DNA from: Nitrospirota bacterium
Lineage (GTDB): Bacteria > Nitrospirota > JACRHL01
Assembly: GCA_016212085.1 (NCBI GenBank)
Contig: JACRHL010000010.1
Coordinates: 1 to 64,000 of the forward strand
Length of the DNA stretch: 64,000 nucleotides
Direction of reading: 5' to 3'
Shown here one piece after another: positions 17,301 to 24,623 of this stretch (position 1 is its first letter; the number at the start of each line of letters is the position of its first letter). A program made the position numbers and the translations under genes. The notes under the pieces were generated by a model that ran no database searches, was not told the origin of the DNA, and was given only the letters and a program-made list of their open reading frames with translations.

Positions 17301-18142
17301 CACTGGACGAGCGGGTGATCCCCAAGGCCCTGACCATCCTGCTGGACCGCAGCGGGGACGGGGTGCCGTTCTGGCCAGTGAAGATGCTGTTTTCCGAAGG
17401 CAGCGAGGTCGCCAGGGGCCTTGCGGACATCTTTGCGAACGACATGACCGTGCTGGAACGGGCACACCATGCCATCATGCGCGACAGGAACTGGCCGGGC
17501 GGCTTGGCCAAGGTCTTCAACCACCTCCTGGATGCCGATCCGGAATTCGTTCTCCGGCACATCGACAGCCAATTCTCGCGGTGCAGACACACCTCGGTCC
17601 ACGACGACCACAACGACTACGGCTTCCTGTGGCGACGGGAGGACCACCACCACCTGATGGTCCGGGTGACGCGCCACATTGCCGCCAGGGAGGCGGAGGA
17701 TCAGAATCGGGTCGAGTCCTACCTGGCGGCGTACTTCCGCGTTCCGGAAGGGCGGCATGAGCCGGCCGACCTCCTGGCCCGGCAGGATGCGGTATTGGAT
17801 GAGGTCATCCGGCAGGAGAGCGCCAACGTTGACCTCCTTCGACCGATCTTCTTGATGGTCAGCGAATGGTCCGACGATCGGCGCCGGAGGCATATCGCGT
17901 CTTTCCTGCAACACAACCAGGACATAGCCGCCTTTAAGCAACTGGACATCGAGCCGAGGTCCTGGTCTGCGTCCGGGAGTTTCGTTCCGGTGTGGGAAAG
18001 GCAGAAGCAATTCCTGCAATCGCTGGTGCCGCTGTGTGCTGGCGTTGCCTTGTTGGAGCACCGAGCATCCCTGGAGCTTCGGGTCGGCGGCTATGGCCAG
18101 TGGATCGCGCAGGAAAAACGGCGCGAGTTCATGGGGTACTGA
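14381..18142 (+). CDS. STAND NTPase with N-terminal PD-(D/E)xK-like domain, Avs-like defence protein
   Basis: A 1253-residue protein with three parts. Residues 1-150 look like a restriction-endonuclease fold (GTPDAYVAMPDG near 50-61, then FAEYTT with Glu 67). The NTPase core has Walker A GPPGTGKT (209-216) and Walker B LIFVDDAN (260-267), resembling the nSTAND3 group. The remaining 800 residues are helical and repeat-like, as in STAND sensor domains. Start ATG 14381 follows AGGGG by 5 nt. Proteins of this layout (Avs and relatives) sense a phage protein, oligomerise and cut DNA. The putative active site reads E-Y-T where E-x-K is expected, so the nuclease may use another residue or be inactive. 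It lies beside a type III CRISPR locus and convergent to a Mu-like operon. Confidence 0.85.
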   Translation: MAKMNEIQQAIRQLDGGAFQKLADDYLRRQGYTQLCSIGSVAGKNKTRVGTPDAYVAMPDGRYVFAEYTTQAEGLAKKLAADLAKCLDESKTGIPASEISGVILCFVGELAVGENQALCATGQAAGVTVTLIGLSQLASDLRRNHPGLALEYLGVAVDTGQVLSPEEFVLRHDAKRSAAPLDIGFCLREDQRDQITALLDTNGVVILSGPPGTGKTRLALAVCEQFGAAHPGCRVYCLLDRGRDLYDDLVTYLSEPGDYLIFVDDANRARHFGYVLDFLARQSEGRRYRIVATVRNYARDGVIRRARDVVEPHEVVLRAFTHQEMAAFLGQSFPKLAPHAVDRTQQIAWGNPRLAVMAARIALETNRLDSIANVGDLYAEYFDGMLLEQDALNRADLGRAAAIVALFRMVDRSDAEQMAFITSTFSVAADAFWEAVETLHRMEIVDLHDGEVAKMSEQVLATYLFYLCVFDRKWIRFDTLMEHFFPDRRSQLVDAVAPVLRDMGSAAVWERVGADVKATWQKYGTEGRDDARFLLMEAFFPLLETETLLELKRWVGGLAPEPLPPDQWCFEADKGTGDGHAAILGRFGDAGEDNRAIALELLLDWVARRHAGIPQALDILIRRVGFHRHSGVELARRQRAVADAVWKRSAEGADALFTQLFLALAAGYLQTHFEGSASAERFEIQWYYVNLRGTEDIAEVRVDLWQRIFALYRLPEYQDAVLDTVRRYFSRSHHDGGSVKVLKLDAGHVCAFMGEALDPGRYDHALFVQDYLEFLRRYGIKSRRALARRFRHPTWLVYRQLCRDRARWLKDGLTYAEFEARRRKEQRAFFARYRFGDYLKLLDQCREILDNAHRTNMDCGVNDQMTDVLVLLAERDGGLFRRVITRYLRLGDPLRLWAPCLVPGMLEVMGVDAAKRLLAGTPRKVRTYWLLAFYAALQPEQIAQSHIRALYARLRQAGEADLPRNLDFLLRYRALDERVIPKALTILLDRSGDGVPFWPVKMLFSEGSEVARGLADIFANDMTVLERAHHAIMRDRNWPGGLAKVFNHLLDADPEFVLRHIDSQFSRCRHTSVHDDHNDYGFLWRREDHHHLMVRVTRHIAAREAEDQNRVESYLAAYFRVPEGRHEPADLLARQDAVLDEVIRQESANVDLLRPIFLMVSEWSDDRRRRHIASFLQHNQDIAAFKQLDIEPRSWSASGSFVPVWERQKQFLQSLVPLCAGVALLEHRASLELRVGGYGQWIAQEKRREFMGY

Positions 18143-18172
18143 TTCCGAGGGAACGGGGTACCGTGCCGGGGG

Positions 18173-18952
18173 TTACCAATACACCGGCACATCCAACACC
18201 CGTTCCACGGCCTGGAACAAAGCTGCCACGCGGCGGTCGGTGGGGAATTGGGCGGGGGCTTCCGTGTGGAGGGTGCGGCCGTTGTGGGTGATCTCGAGGC
18301 GCCAGCGGGGGATGGGGCTGTCGGTCCCGGTGTCGGGGTCGAAGCGGCGCGGCCAGTGCCACAGGCCGATGCGGTCGGCGATCTGCCAGAAGCGCGGCCA
18401 GCGCTCGAACCCGGGCACCAGCAGGGACGGGTGGACGGTCCGCAGATAGGGGTTGTGATAGGTGCAGAACAGGTGGGCGCCCTGCCACTCGATCAGGTGG
18501 TATTGGGCGTCGTCGAAGGCGGGGTCCAGGGAGAGGCGGAAGGTTTGGGGGCACTCCGGCGGCACGGGCATGCGATCGACCAGGGCGATGGTGGCCTGGG
18601 CCAGCGCGGCCACGTCGTCGCGCCATTTGGGCCCATGCCACTCGGTCGTCGGGATGTTGTCCGGGGGCAGTCCGAATATGGGCCGTTCCAGCGCCTGGGC
18701 GGCGAACACCTTTAGCGTCAGGCCGCGCAGCGGGTCGCCTTCGTCCAGGGCGTTCAGGAACGCCTGCCGCACGGTCGCCCAGCCGTTGCCGTGGGGGCCA
18801 TCCAGGCCGTGCCATTTCAGCCAGTATTCCATGGCCCAGTACGCGCCGCTGGCGATGTGGTCGCAGGCGGAATCGAACCGCCCCGCGCGCAGGTCGGAGA
18901 GGGCCGAATCCAGGTTCCTGAAGGCGGTGGTAAGGCACCAATGAGGGGTCAT
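18173..18952 (-). CDS. Unrecognised 259-residue protein, last gene of Mu-like early operon
   Basis: The soluble 259-residue product is rich in Trp, His and Pro and has no signal peptide. Its N-terminal 50 residues look helical (FDSACDHIASGAYWAMEYWL). I recognise no family or active site. The ATG overlaps the stop of the upstream winged-helix gene by 4 bp, the fourth gene in a chain joined by such overlaps (muA, muB, winged helix, this gene). It is therefore probably a component of the Mu-like element. It ends 30 bp from the convergent STAND gene with no hairpin terminator between them. Confidence 0.75.
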   Translation of the reverse strand: MTPHWCLTTAFRNLDSALSDLRAGRFDSACDHIASGAYWAMEYWLKWHGLDGPHGNGWATVRQAFLNALDEGDPLRGLTLKVFAAQALERPIFGLPPDNIPTTEWHGPKWRDDVAALAQATIALVDRMPVPPECPQTFRLSLDPAFDDAQYHLIEWQGAHLFCTYHNPYLRTVHPSLLVPGFERWPRFWQIADRIGLWHWPRRFDPDTGTDSPIPRWRLEITHNGRTLHTEAPAQFPTDRRVAALFQAVERVLDVPVYW

Positions 18953-19524
18953 GGCTTGTCCCTTGTGCGGGGGCCCGGCGGTTCGGGGCGTTCATTGCCG
19001 CGAAGGTTCGGGTCGTGCATGGTACCACCCCGGCCGATCCGGGGCGGCCGGGGGCCCGTGTGGCGCAGGGCGGGCATGCGGTAGCGGGCCGGGGCGGTGC
19101 CCAGGGAGGGGGAGATGCGCAGCACGTAACCCGCCTTGCGCAGGTGGCAGATGTAGTGGCGCGCCGAATGGACGGAGACGGGGATCCGCTCCGTGGAGGC
19201 GGCCAGGGCCAGCTCGCGGGCGGTGAACGCCCCAAGGATGGGCATGGTGCGCCACATCTGCTCCTGTTGCAGGCCGTGGGTCGGTGTCTGGCCGTAGCGC
19301 GTCACATGGGGCGGCTCGATGCCCACGTCGTGTATCAATTGATATTGGGCGAGTTGCCACCGCCCCGGCACCTTGCCGTCCATCAATTGGACCACGTAAC
19401 CGGTCCTCAACAGCCCCTCCACATAGCTCTGGACGGTCTTGGTGGATACGGTGGCGGGCACGTCGTGGAGGGTGAAGCACCCCAGCCGGCGGATGGATTG
19501 CCAGATGATCTCCCGGTTGGTCAC
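18949..19524 (-). CDS. Winged-helix protein of the Mu-like operon
   Basis: A 191-residue protein that starts with GTG inside the muB stop (4-bp overlap) and ends in a 4-bp overlap with the next gene. Two segments look like winged-helix DNA-binding domains: residues 3-55 (REIIWQSIRRLGCFTLHDV and a following recognition-helix region ending GYVVQLM) and about 95-150 (GAFTARELALAAS... HLRKAGYVLRI). The C-terminal 40 residues are Pro/Arg/Gly-rich and probably disordered. Mu-like elements often carry a small DNA-binding gene downstream of the B gene. The role here, in target choice or regulation, is inferred from its position. Confidence 0.75.
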   Translation of the reverse strand: MTNREIIWQSIRRLGCFTLHDVPATVSTKTVQSYVEGLLRTGYVVQLMDGKVPGRWQLAQYQLIHDVGIEPPHVTRYGQTPTHGLQQEQMWRTMPILGAFTARELALAASTERIPVSVHSARHYICHLRKAGYVLRISPSLGTAPARYRMPALRHTGPRPPRIGRGGTMHDPNLRGNERPEPPGPRTRDKP

Positions 19525-20243
19525 GCCAGCCGCCGCCGGGGCGCCTCGCCGGTGAACAGCTCGCGGCCGCCCCACTGCTCCAGGTCCATGGCGTCCAGCC
19601 CCAGGCGCAGCGCCTCCGCCTCGGCGCGGGCCAGGTTGACGCAGATGCGGCGCACGGAGCCGCGTGATGTTTCCACGATGCGCGCCAGCAGGTCGTCGGC
19701 GATCACCACCCGCCGGCAGTAGAGGGTGCGCAGGTGGGCGGCGTCGTGCATGCCGGCCGGTTGCGACGGCACCCAGTCGAGCATGCGGCCGTGGAAGCGC
19801 TCCCAGCGCTTGAGTTTGGCGGGCAGGTGTTCCTCGCCGATGAGCAGGACGGCGGCGCCGGACGCCTCGTAAACATCCCGCACCACCTCCACCGCGTTGC
19901 GGGTGACCAGGTGATCCATCTCGTCCACGATCAGCGGGCGGCCGGACAGGGCGAGCTGCTCCGCCGCCTGCTCCGTCATCTGGTGGATGGTCCCCGCCGG
20001 GCGGATGCCCATGGCCTTCAATACGGCCAGCAGCACCGCCTTGCGGGTCCAGCCGCTGGTGGCCTGCACGTAATAGGCGCGGGTGTGGTTGGCCACGTAC
20101 ACGGCCGCCGTGGTCTTGCCCCAGCCGGAGGGGCCGTACAGCGTGACCATGCCCGGCAGGTGGCGGGGACGGTCCATGGCCCGGCCCATGGCCGCCAAGC
20201 ACAGGCCGACGTTGGTGAGCGGGGCGGTGGTGGCGGGGGTCAT
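19521..20243 (-). CDS. MuB-like AAA+ transposition ATPase
   Basis: A 240-residue ATPase with Walker A GPSGWGKTT (37-45) and Walker B LIVDEMDHL (104-112), of the AAA_22/MuB type that binds target DNA and stimulates MuA. It is shorter than phage Mu B (312 residues) and has no separate N-terminal helix-turn-helix domain. The ATG overlaps the end of the transposase gene by 4 bp (ATGA). No inactivating change is seen, so this subunit looks functional even though the transposase frame is interrupted. The C-terminal residues (RELFTGEAPRRRLA) overlap the start of the winged-helix gene. Confidence 0.9.
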   Translation of the reverse strand: MTPATTAPLTNVGLCLAAMGRAMDRPRHLPGMVTLYGPSGWGKTTAAVYVANHTRAYYVQATSGWTRKAVLLAVLKAMGIRPAGTIHQMTEQAAEQLALSGRPLIVDEMDHLVTRNAVEVVRDVYEASGAAVLLIGEEHLPAKLKRWERFHGRMLDWVPSQPAGMHDAAHLRTLYCRRVVIADDLLARIVETSRGSVRRICVNLARAEAEALRLGLDAMDLEQWGGRELFTGEAPRRRLA

Positions 20244-21619
20244 CCCGAAGGCCTTTCCGGGGCGGGGACGGGGAGGCCGAAGGCCCGGTGCAGGTGCTCC
20301 TCGGCCTGGAACTCGGCACTGCCGGGGTGGTGTTGCCAGAAGGTGCGCTCCCGGTCGGAGAGCGTGCCGCCGGCGCGGGCGCGCCGATCCAGCGCGTGCC
20401 ACAGGTGGTAGCGGCCGCGCTGATCGGGCGGGAACTCCGGTGGGGTGGCCGGGAAGCCGTCCGATCCGTCGTGGCTGGCTGCCGGTGCCACGTGGGCGCG
20501 GGCCGCCTCGGTGGCCGCCCGGATGCCGGCGCTGTCGTGCGGCGTGGCCGGGGCGGGGGTGTTCCCGGACTGAAGGGCCTGGGCCGTCCGGTGGTCCAAT
20601 ATCTCCCGGACGATGGCCCTGGTCCCCTCCTTCCGCGCCGCCGCCCGCAGCGCGCGCCGGGCGGACTGGATGGCCTGGACCTGCTTGCGCCGCGCGGCGA
20701 TGGCGATCTCGCGCCGGGAGACGCCGGTCACCTCCGGGCACTCCGCCACGCAGATGAAGGCCATGGGATCGGTACCGAACACGACCACGCGCCCCGCGTC
20801 GTGCGGGTCGTACAGGCAGCGCACCGGGGCGCCGATGTGGAGGGCCAGCCCGGCGTGGATGTAGGCCAGCCCGTCCACGCGGATGCCCTGCTTGGTCACC
20901 GTGCGGACGCCGTCGCCGGGCGCCTCGGCCAGCAGCACGTCGAGGGCCCGTTCGTCCGTGATCCGCTGGACCGGCGCCGCCTCCGCCGCCTGGGCGGGGG
21001 TGCGCCCGTTCAGGCCATCGTGGGGCGTGTGATGGTAGATGGCGTCGGTCCAGCGGTCGCAGAAGGCCTGGAGTTCGGCGGCGGTCAGGGGCGTGTCGCG
21101 GCGTTTCCGCCCCCGCGCGCGGCCGTCGATGGCGCGGCGCTCCGCCACATCGTGGCCGGTGTAGCCGGGGAGCAGTTCGGCCAGGTCGTGGGAGAAGGTG
21201 CGGAACAGCCGCTCGATATGGGGCTTCTCCCACGGCGCGCCCGGCGTGCAGGTCCGGTGCTCGATGCCCAGCCCCGCCAGGGCCCGGCGCACGTGGCGCG
21301 ACACGTAGTCGGGCCCGTTGTCGGTCCGGACCTGCTCGGGCACGCCCCACTCCAGCAGCGCCCGGCGCAGCAGGCAGGCGATGGCGGTGGCGCGGGAGGT
21401 TTTCGACACCAGCAGCCCGGCGCGGCGGGAGTGGACGTCGATCACGCCGATGACGGTGTGGCGGCCGTCCGCCAGCATCACGGCGGCGGTGGTGCTGTCC
21501 ATCTCCCAGAGCTGGTTGACGGCCGTGACCTCCGCCGACGCGGAGCCGAACGCGGCCAGGTGGCGGCTCTTCCAGGCGGCGGGATCGGCGATGGCGGCGT
21601 GGAGCTGGCGGTGCTCCAC
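20240..21619 (-). CDS. MuA-like transposase, C-terminal part with complete DDE core
   Basis: This 459-residue frame holds the catalytic core of a MuA/rve-type transposase: WEMDST (Asp 41), RTDNGPDYVS (Asp 100) and PWEKPHIERL (Glu 136), followed by the Mu-type C-terminal domain with a basic RRKQVQAIQSARRA region and the part that would meet MuB. GTG 21619 can act as start, only 3 nt after the UAG that ends the upstream frame. The two halves are in the same frame, separated only by UAG and CGA, and together give a 716-codon MuA of normal layout (Mu A has 663 residues). Whether the halves are made by readthrough, by restart, or not at all cannot be told from the sequence. Confidence 0.85.
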   Translation of the reverse strand: MEHRQLHAAIADPAAWKSRHLAAFGSASAEVTAVNQLWEMDSTTAAVMLADGRHTVIGVIDVHSRRAGLLVSKTSRATAIACLLRRALLEWGVPEQVRTDNGPDYVSRHVRRALAGLGIEHRTCTPGAPWEKPHIERLFRTFSHDLAELLPGYTGHDVAERRAIDGRARGRKRRDTPLTAAELQAFCDRWTDAIYHHTPHDGLNGRTPAQAAEAAPVQRITDERALDVLLAEAPGDGVRTVTKQGIRVDGLAYIHAGLALHIGAPVRCLYDPHDAGRVVVFGTDPMAFICVAECPEVTGVSRREIAIAARRKQVQAIQSARRALRAAARKEGTRAIVREILDHRTAQALQSGNTPAPATPHDSAGIRAATEAARAHVAPAASHDGSDGFPATPPEFPPDQRGRYHLWHALDRRARAGGTLSDRERTFWQHHPGSAEFQAEEHLHRAFGLPVPAPERPSG

Positions 21620-21622
21620 TCG

Positions 21623-22390
21623 CTACCGGGCGAGCCAGCGCTGGATGGACCTCGGGGCGGGGAGGGTGACCGCCCCGTCCTCGCCGAACCGGGCCCGCAC
21701 GGCCGCGAGCAGGTGGCTGGCGCGGGCGTGGGGGTGGTCCGCCAGCAGCGCCGTGACGAAGGTGTGGAGCGCGGGCTGGCGATGGATCGTGGTGTCGCCC
21801 CGGCGGTTGCCGTGGCGCCCGGCGAGGGCGGCGGCGCCACGGGCGTTCAGGGCCTTCCGCCAGCGGTACAGGGTGGCCGGGGTCACGGACGGAATGGTGG
21901 CGTTGATGTCGGGCGGCAGGGCGATTTCGCCGGTGTTGAACAGGTGGCAGAACGAGGCCATCCCCGCCGTTGTTCCCATGCCCGAGAGCCGAACGAACCG
22001 GTCGGCGGCGGTGAGGACGGCCAGCCTGGCGTCCATGCGGGCCGCCGCCCTGCCCGCGAGCGGCGCCGCGCCGGCGAGGCCGGCCTGCCGGGCGTTCCGC
22101 GCCACCGTTCCCGCCACCTCGTGGGGAATGGCCATGCGCCGCGCCGCGAGCCGGCCCGCCACGGCGTGGGGGTCGCCACCTGCCACCCGCCTGGCAACTT
22201 CCCGGCGGGTGAGGTGGGCGCGGGTTTCACGGGGCAGCGAGCCGATGTGGTATTCGAACCCCCGTGCGCCGTTGCGCGGCCGCCGCTTCCAGGGCGCGGC
22301 CGTGCCGCCGCCCAAACGCCGGACGTGGCGCGCCGATCCGGGCATGCCCGGAAGGCCCGCCAGCTCGGACGGCGAGAACCACTCCCTCAC
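21623..22390 (-). CDS. MuA-like transposase, N-terminal DNA-binding part, ended by in-frame UAG
   Basis: A 255-residue frame that starts with the Mu-type end-binding domain (EWFSPSELAGLPGMPGSARH, compare the Mu A opening) and continues through the two helix-turn-helix subdomains that bind transposon ends (TLYRWRKALNARGAAAL). It ends ...SIQRWLAR followed by UAG at 21625-21623. The next codons continue the transposase without a frame change. A single nonsense mutation is the simplest explanation, but both halves keep intact domains and normal codon bias. It is the first gene of the early operon and is divergent from the repressor gene. Confidence 0.82.
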   Translation of the reverse strand: MREWFSPSELAGLPGMPGSARHVRRLGGGTAAPWKRRPRNGARGFEYHIGSLPRETRAHLTRREVARRVAGGDPHAVAGRLAARRMAIPHEVAGTVARNARQAGLAGAAPLAGRAAARMDARLAVLTAADRFVRLSGMGTTAGMASFCHLFNTGEIALPPDINATIPSVTPATLYRWRKALNARGAAALAGRHGNRRGDTTIHRQPALHTFVTALLADHPHARASHLLAAVRARFGEDGAVTLPAPRSIQRWLAR

Positions 22391-22671
22391 CGATCTTCTC
22401 CCGGCGCATTGCGATTCAACGGAGCGGGTGCGCTATGCTTGGCGCGGAATCGGGCGCGGGGGCTGTTGGCGTCCGCCGCCGGGCCTGTCCGCCGTGCCAC
22501 CGGTGACCGTCCGGCGGGTTGGGCCTGGGCAGGCCCCGTGCTTTCACGATGATGACCACGCATGCGGTCAAATGTACGCGGTCTTTTTCGGGGAGTCAAC
22601 GGCCGCTGCCGTGATTCATCGGCGGCGAGGCACTTTTTGCGGCATCACCCGTTACCTGTTCGGTTGGATGG
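22391..22671. promoter_or_regulatory. Divergent control region of the Mu-like element
   Basis: The region lies between muA (minus) and the repressor (plus), the usual place of early and repressor promoters and operators in Mu-like phages. It contains the hexamer GCGGTC twice in direct orientation (22564-22569 and 22578-22583, spacing 14 bp), a possible operator pair, and short T-runs (22583-22588, 22632-22638). No promoter elements could be assigned with confidence. Confidence 0.5.
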
Positions 22672-23190
22672 ATGAAAGACGCGGCACCGGATAAGCGCGG
22701 GACATCATGTCCGCTCCCGCCGGAGGGCATCGGACACTTCGCCGAACGGCTGCGCTTCCTGATCGGGGAGCGCAGCGTGCGGTCGTTCGAGCGCGAGTCC
22801 GGCGTGTCGGAGGGCACCCTCCGCAAATACCTGTCCGGCGAACGCACCCCGACGCTGGACCGGCTGGCGCTGCTGGCGGCGGCGGGTGGCGTGCCCCCGG
22901 AGTGGCTGGCCACCGGCCGCGCGGTGATCGGCCCGGCCGGCATTCAGCCGGGACCGGAACTCGGAACCCACGCCGACCTGCTGGCCGCCGCGATGGTGGC
23001 GGTGGAGCGGGCGGTGACCGCAACGGGGCGTGACCCTGGCTACGAGCGACAGCGCCAGGTGGGCCGGGCCATGCACGACCTGGTCACGATCCTGTCCGCC
23101 GCCAACATGGCCGCCGCCACCGCCCTCACCCCGCACGACCTCAAAGGCCTGGCGCGCCTGTTCCTGAATACGCTGGAAAGCGGGGAGTGA
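22672..23190 (+). CDS. XRE-type repressor of the Mu-like element
   Basis: A 172-residue protein with a typical N-terminal helix-turn-helix (FAERLRFLIGERSVRSFERE then SGVSEGTLRKYLSGERTP, about residues 24-65), followed by a helical C-terminal part that may dimerise. No serine-protease (LexA/cI) motif is present. It is divergent from the MuA gene, like the c repressor of transposable phages, and lies between that gene and the presumed element end. The ribosome site before ATG 22672 is weak. The name rests on fold and position. Confidence 0.8.
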   Translation: MKDAAPDKRGTSCPLPPEGIGHFAERLRFLIGERSVRSFERESGVSEGTLRKYLSGERTPTLDRLALLAAAGGVPPEWLATGRAVIGPAGIQPGPELGTHADLLAAAMVAVERAVTATGRDPGYERQRQVGRAMHDLVTILSAANMAAATALTPHDLKGLARLFLNTLESGE

Positions 23191-23577
23191 TCCTGGCGGG
23201 CACTACCCGACGAACTCCGTCGTAGGTCATCCCTTGAATTTGGCGCGCCGCACCGATCAATCCAAGTGGCGGAAAGTGCCAATCGGGGCGATTTTCATGT
23301 GGCGTGCCCGGACAGATCATTCACCGAACTTGCCACCCAAACACATTGAAAATCCAGAAATATCCCCCTATTTCCCGGGATGTCCCGGTAAATACAATCC
23401 ATGTGGCACGTTACACTAGGGCGTAGCGCCGCCACGCCTGCGGTCGCTTGCTCGCTCCGCCTGGGTCCGGCGAAAAATCCGCCGCCCATGCCGGTGAGGC
23501 GCCCGTTCGTGCCCACCGGCGCCGGGTCTGGTAAAATCACCTGAATCCGCCCTTCACACTCATTTCCGGGAATCACC
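23191..23577. other. Candidate terminal region of Mu-like element (end near 23415)
   Basis: Read on the minus strand, a sequence starting TGTAACGTGCC at 23415 has the TGT start typical of Mu-like ends. Inside it three similar sites occur on the plus strand: CAATCCATGTGGCA (23395-23408), ATTTTCATGTGGCG (23291-23304) and CAATCCAAGTGGCG (23258-23271). Such repeated sites are what MuA binds at transposon ends. The other end and a 5-bp target duplication were not found, so the boundary is a proposal. From 23416 to 23577 there is ordinary GC-rich spacer that leads to the BI-1 gene. Confidence 0.5.
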
Positions 23578-24342
23578 ATGCGTTCCGCAAACCCCGCCCT
23601 GAACAACAAGACCTTCGAGTTCGAGGTCACCCCCGAGGTCCAGGCCGCCCGCGCCGCCGGGCAGGTGATGACCTTGAACGGCACGGTCAACAAGACCGCG
23701 CTGCTGCTGTTGGTGCTGGTGATGAGCGCCACCACCGTGTGGAACCGCTTCTTCGAGTCCGGCGGCAACCCGGCGGCGGTGAAGGGGTGGATGATGGGCG
23801 GCATCCTGGTGGGGCTGGGGCTGGTGATCGCCACCATGTTCAAGAAGCACTGGGCGCCCCTGACGGCCCCCGCCTACGCGGTGGCGGAGGGGTTTGCCCT
23901 GGGCGGCATCTCGGCCATGTTCGAGGCGATGTTTCCGGGCATCGTCATGCAGGCGGTGGCGCTCACCATGATGGTGGCGTTCGCCCTGCTCATCGCCTAC
24001 CGCTCCGGGATGATCCGCGCCACCGAGAACTTCAAGCTGGGCGTGGCGGCGGCCACCGGCGGCATCTTCTTGTTCTACATGCTCAGCATGGTGCTGGGCT
24101 TCTTTGGCATCCAGATGCCCATGCTGCACAGCTCCGGCGCCCTGGGCATCGGCTTCTCCCTGTTCGTGGTGACCATCGCCGCCCTCAACCTGGTGCTCGA
24201 CTTCGACTTCATCGAGCACGGCGCCGCCACCGGCGCCCCCAAGTACATGGAATGGTTCGCCGCGCTGGGGCTGATGGTCACCCTGGTGTGGCTGTATCTC
24301 GAGATATTGAATCTCTTGGCCAAACTGAATTCTCGCGAGTAG
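23578..24342 (+). CDS. Bax inhibitor-1/YccA family membrane protein
   Basis: The 254-residue protein has about seven hydrophobic helices (first at residues 40-57) and the C-terminal signature of BI-1/YccA proteins: LNLVLDFDFIEHGAATGAPK followed by EWFAALGLMVTLVWLYLEIL. The two acidic residues DFDF belong to the conserved pH-sensing/ion-leak site of the family. It lies in the inner membrane, and bacterial relatives interact with FtsH or affect ion balance. It is a single gene downstream of the Mu-like element boundary, with its own upstream spacer. No abnormal feature is seen. Confidence 0.93.
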   Translation: MRSANPALNNKTFEFEVTPEVQAARAAGQVMTLNGTVNKTALLLLVLVMSATTVWNRFFESGGNPAAVKGWMMGGILVGLGLVIATMFKKHWAPLTAPAYAVAEGFALGGISAMFEAMFPGIVMQAVALTMMVAFALLIAYRSGMIRATENFKLGVAAATGGIFLFYMLSMVLGFFGIQMPMLHSSGALGIGFSLFVVTIAALNLVLDFDFIEHGAATGAPKYMEWFAALGLMVTLVWLYLEILNLLAKLNSRE

Positions 24343-24364
24343 ATACCGGCCACGGCTTTGGGAA

Positions 24365-24446
24365 GGGCACCGGCCACGGCTTTTCCGCCGGAGCCTGCGT
24401 TGTCGCTTCGCAAGCGATCCTCGACATGGCGCTGCCGTGCCTGCGG
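24365..24446. repeat. 82-bp dispersed repeat R2, copy A
   Basis: These 82 bp match 61576-61657 with about seven differences and no gaps. The core includes GGCCACGGCTTTTCCGCCGG. Just upstream, at 24346-24361, a partial duplicate of the first 16 bases is present. Both copies follow a gene end and are read in the same orientation. The nature of the repeat is unknown. Confidence 0.85.
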
Positions 24447-24623
24447 CCGTTTTTCATTCCGTCCCGTTTCATGGACCGTTTCCGCCGCCTTTTCGGCGGG
24501 CGAGAACGGGGTGCCGGTTTGTGGCCGCCCGGTCACACCCCTTGACAGGGGACAAAACGGGTGACATATTTCCAGACATGATTTTTTCTTCGAAATGCAT
24601 TATCAATTGTTTTTACAGTAATA

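Noticed and set aside
18143-18172. Transposon end between the STAND gene and the Mu-like operon
   Set aside because: The 30 bp hold no inverted repeat or site similar to those near 23258-23415.
20288-22552. A 754-codon plus-strand frame opposite the MuA gene
   Set aside because: Composition is Gly/Arg/Val/Ala-rich without structure. The minus strand carries the clear transposase and MuB.
22391-23190. tRNA or integrase attachment site near the Mu-like element
   Set aside because: No tRNA-like sequence or tyrosine integrase gene was seen; Mu-like elements do not need one.
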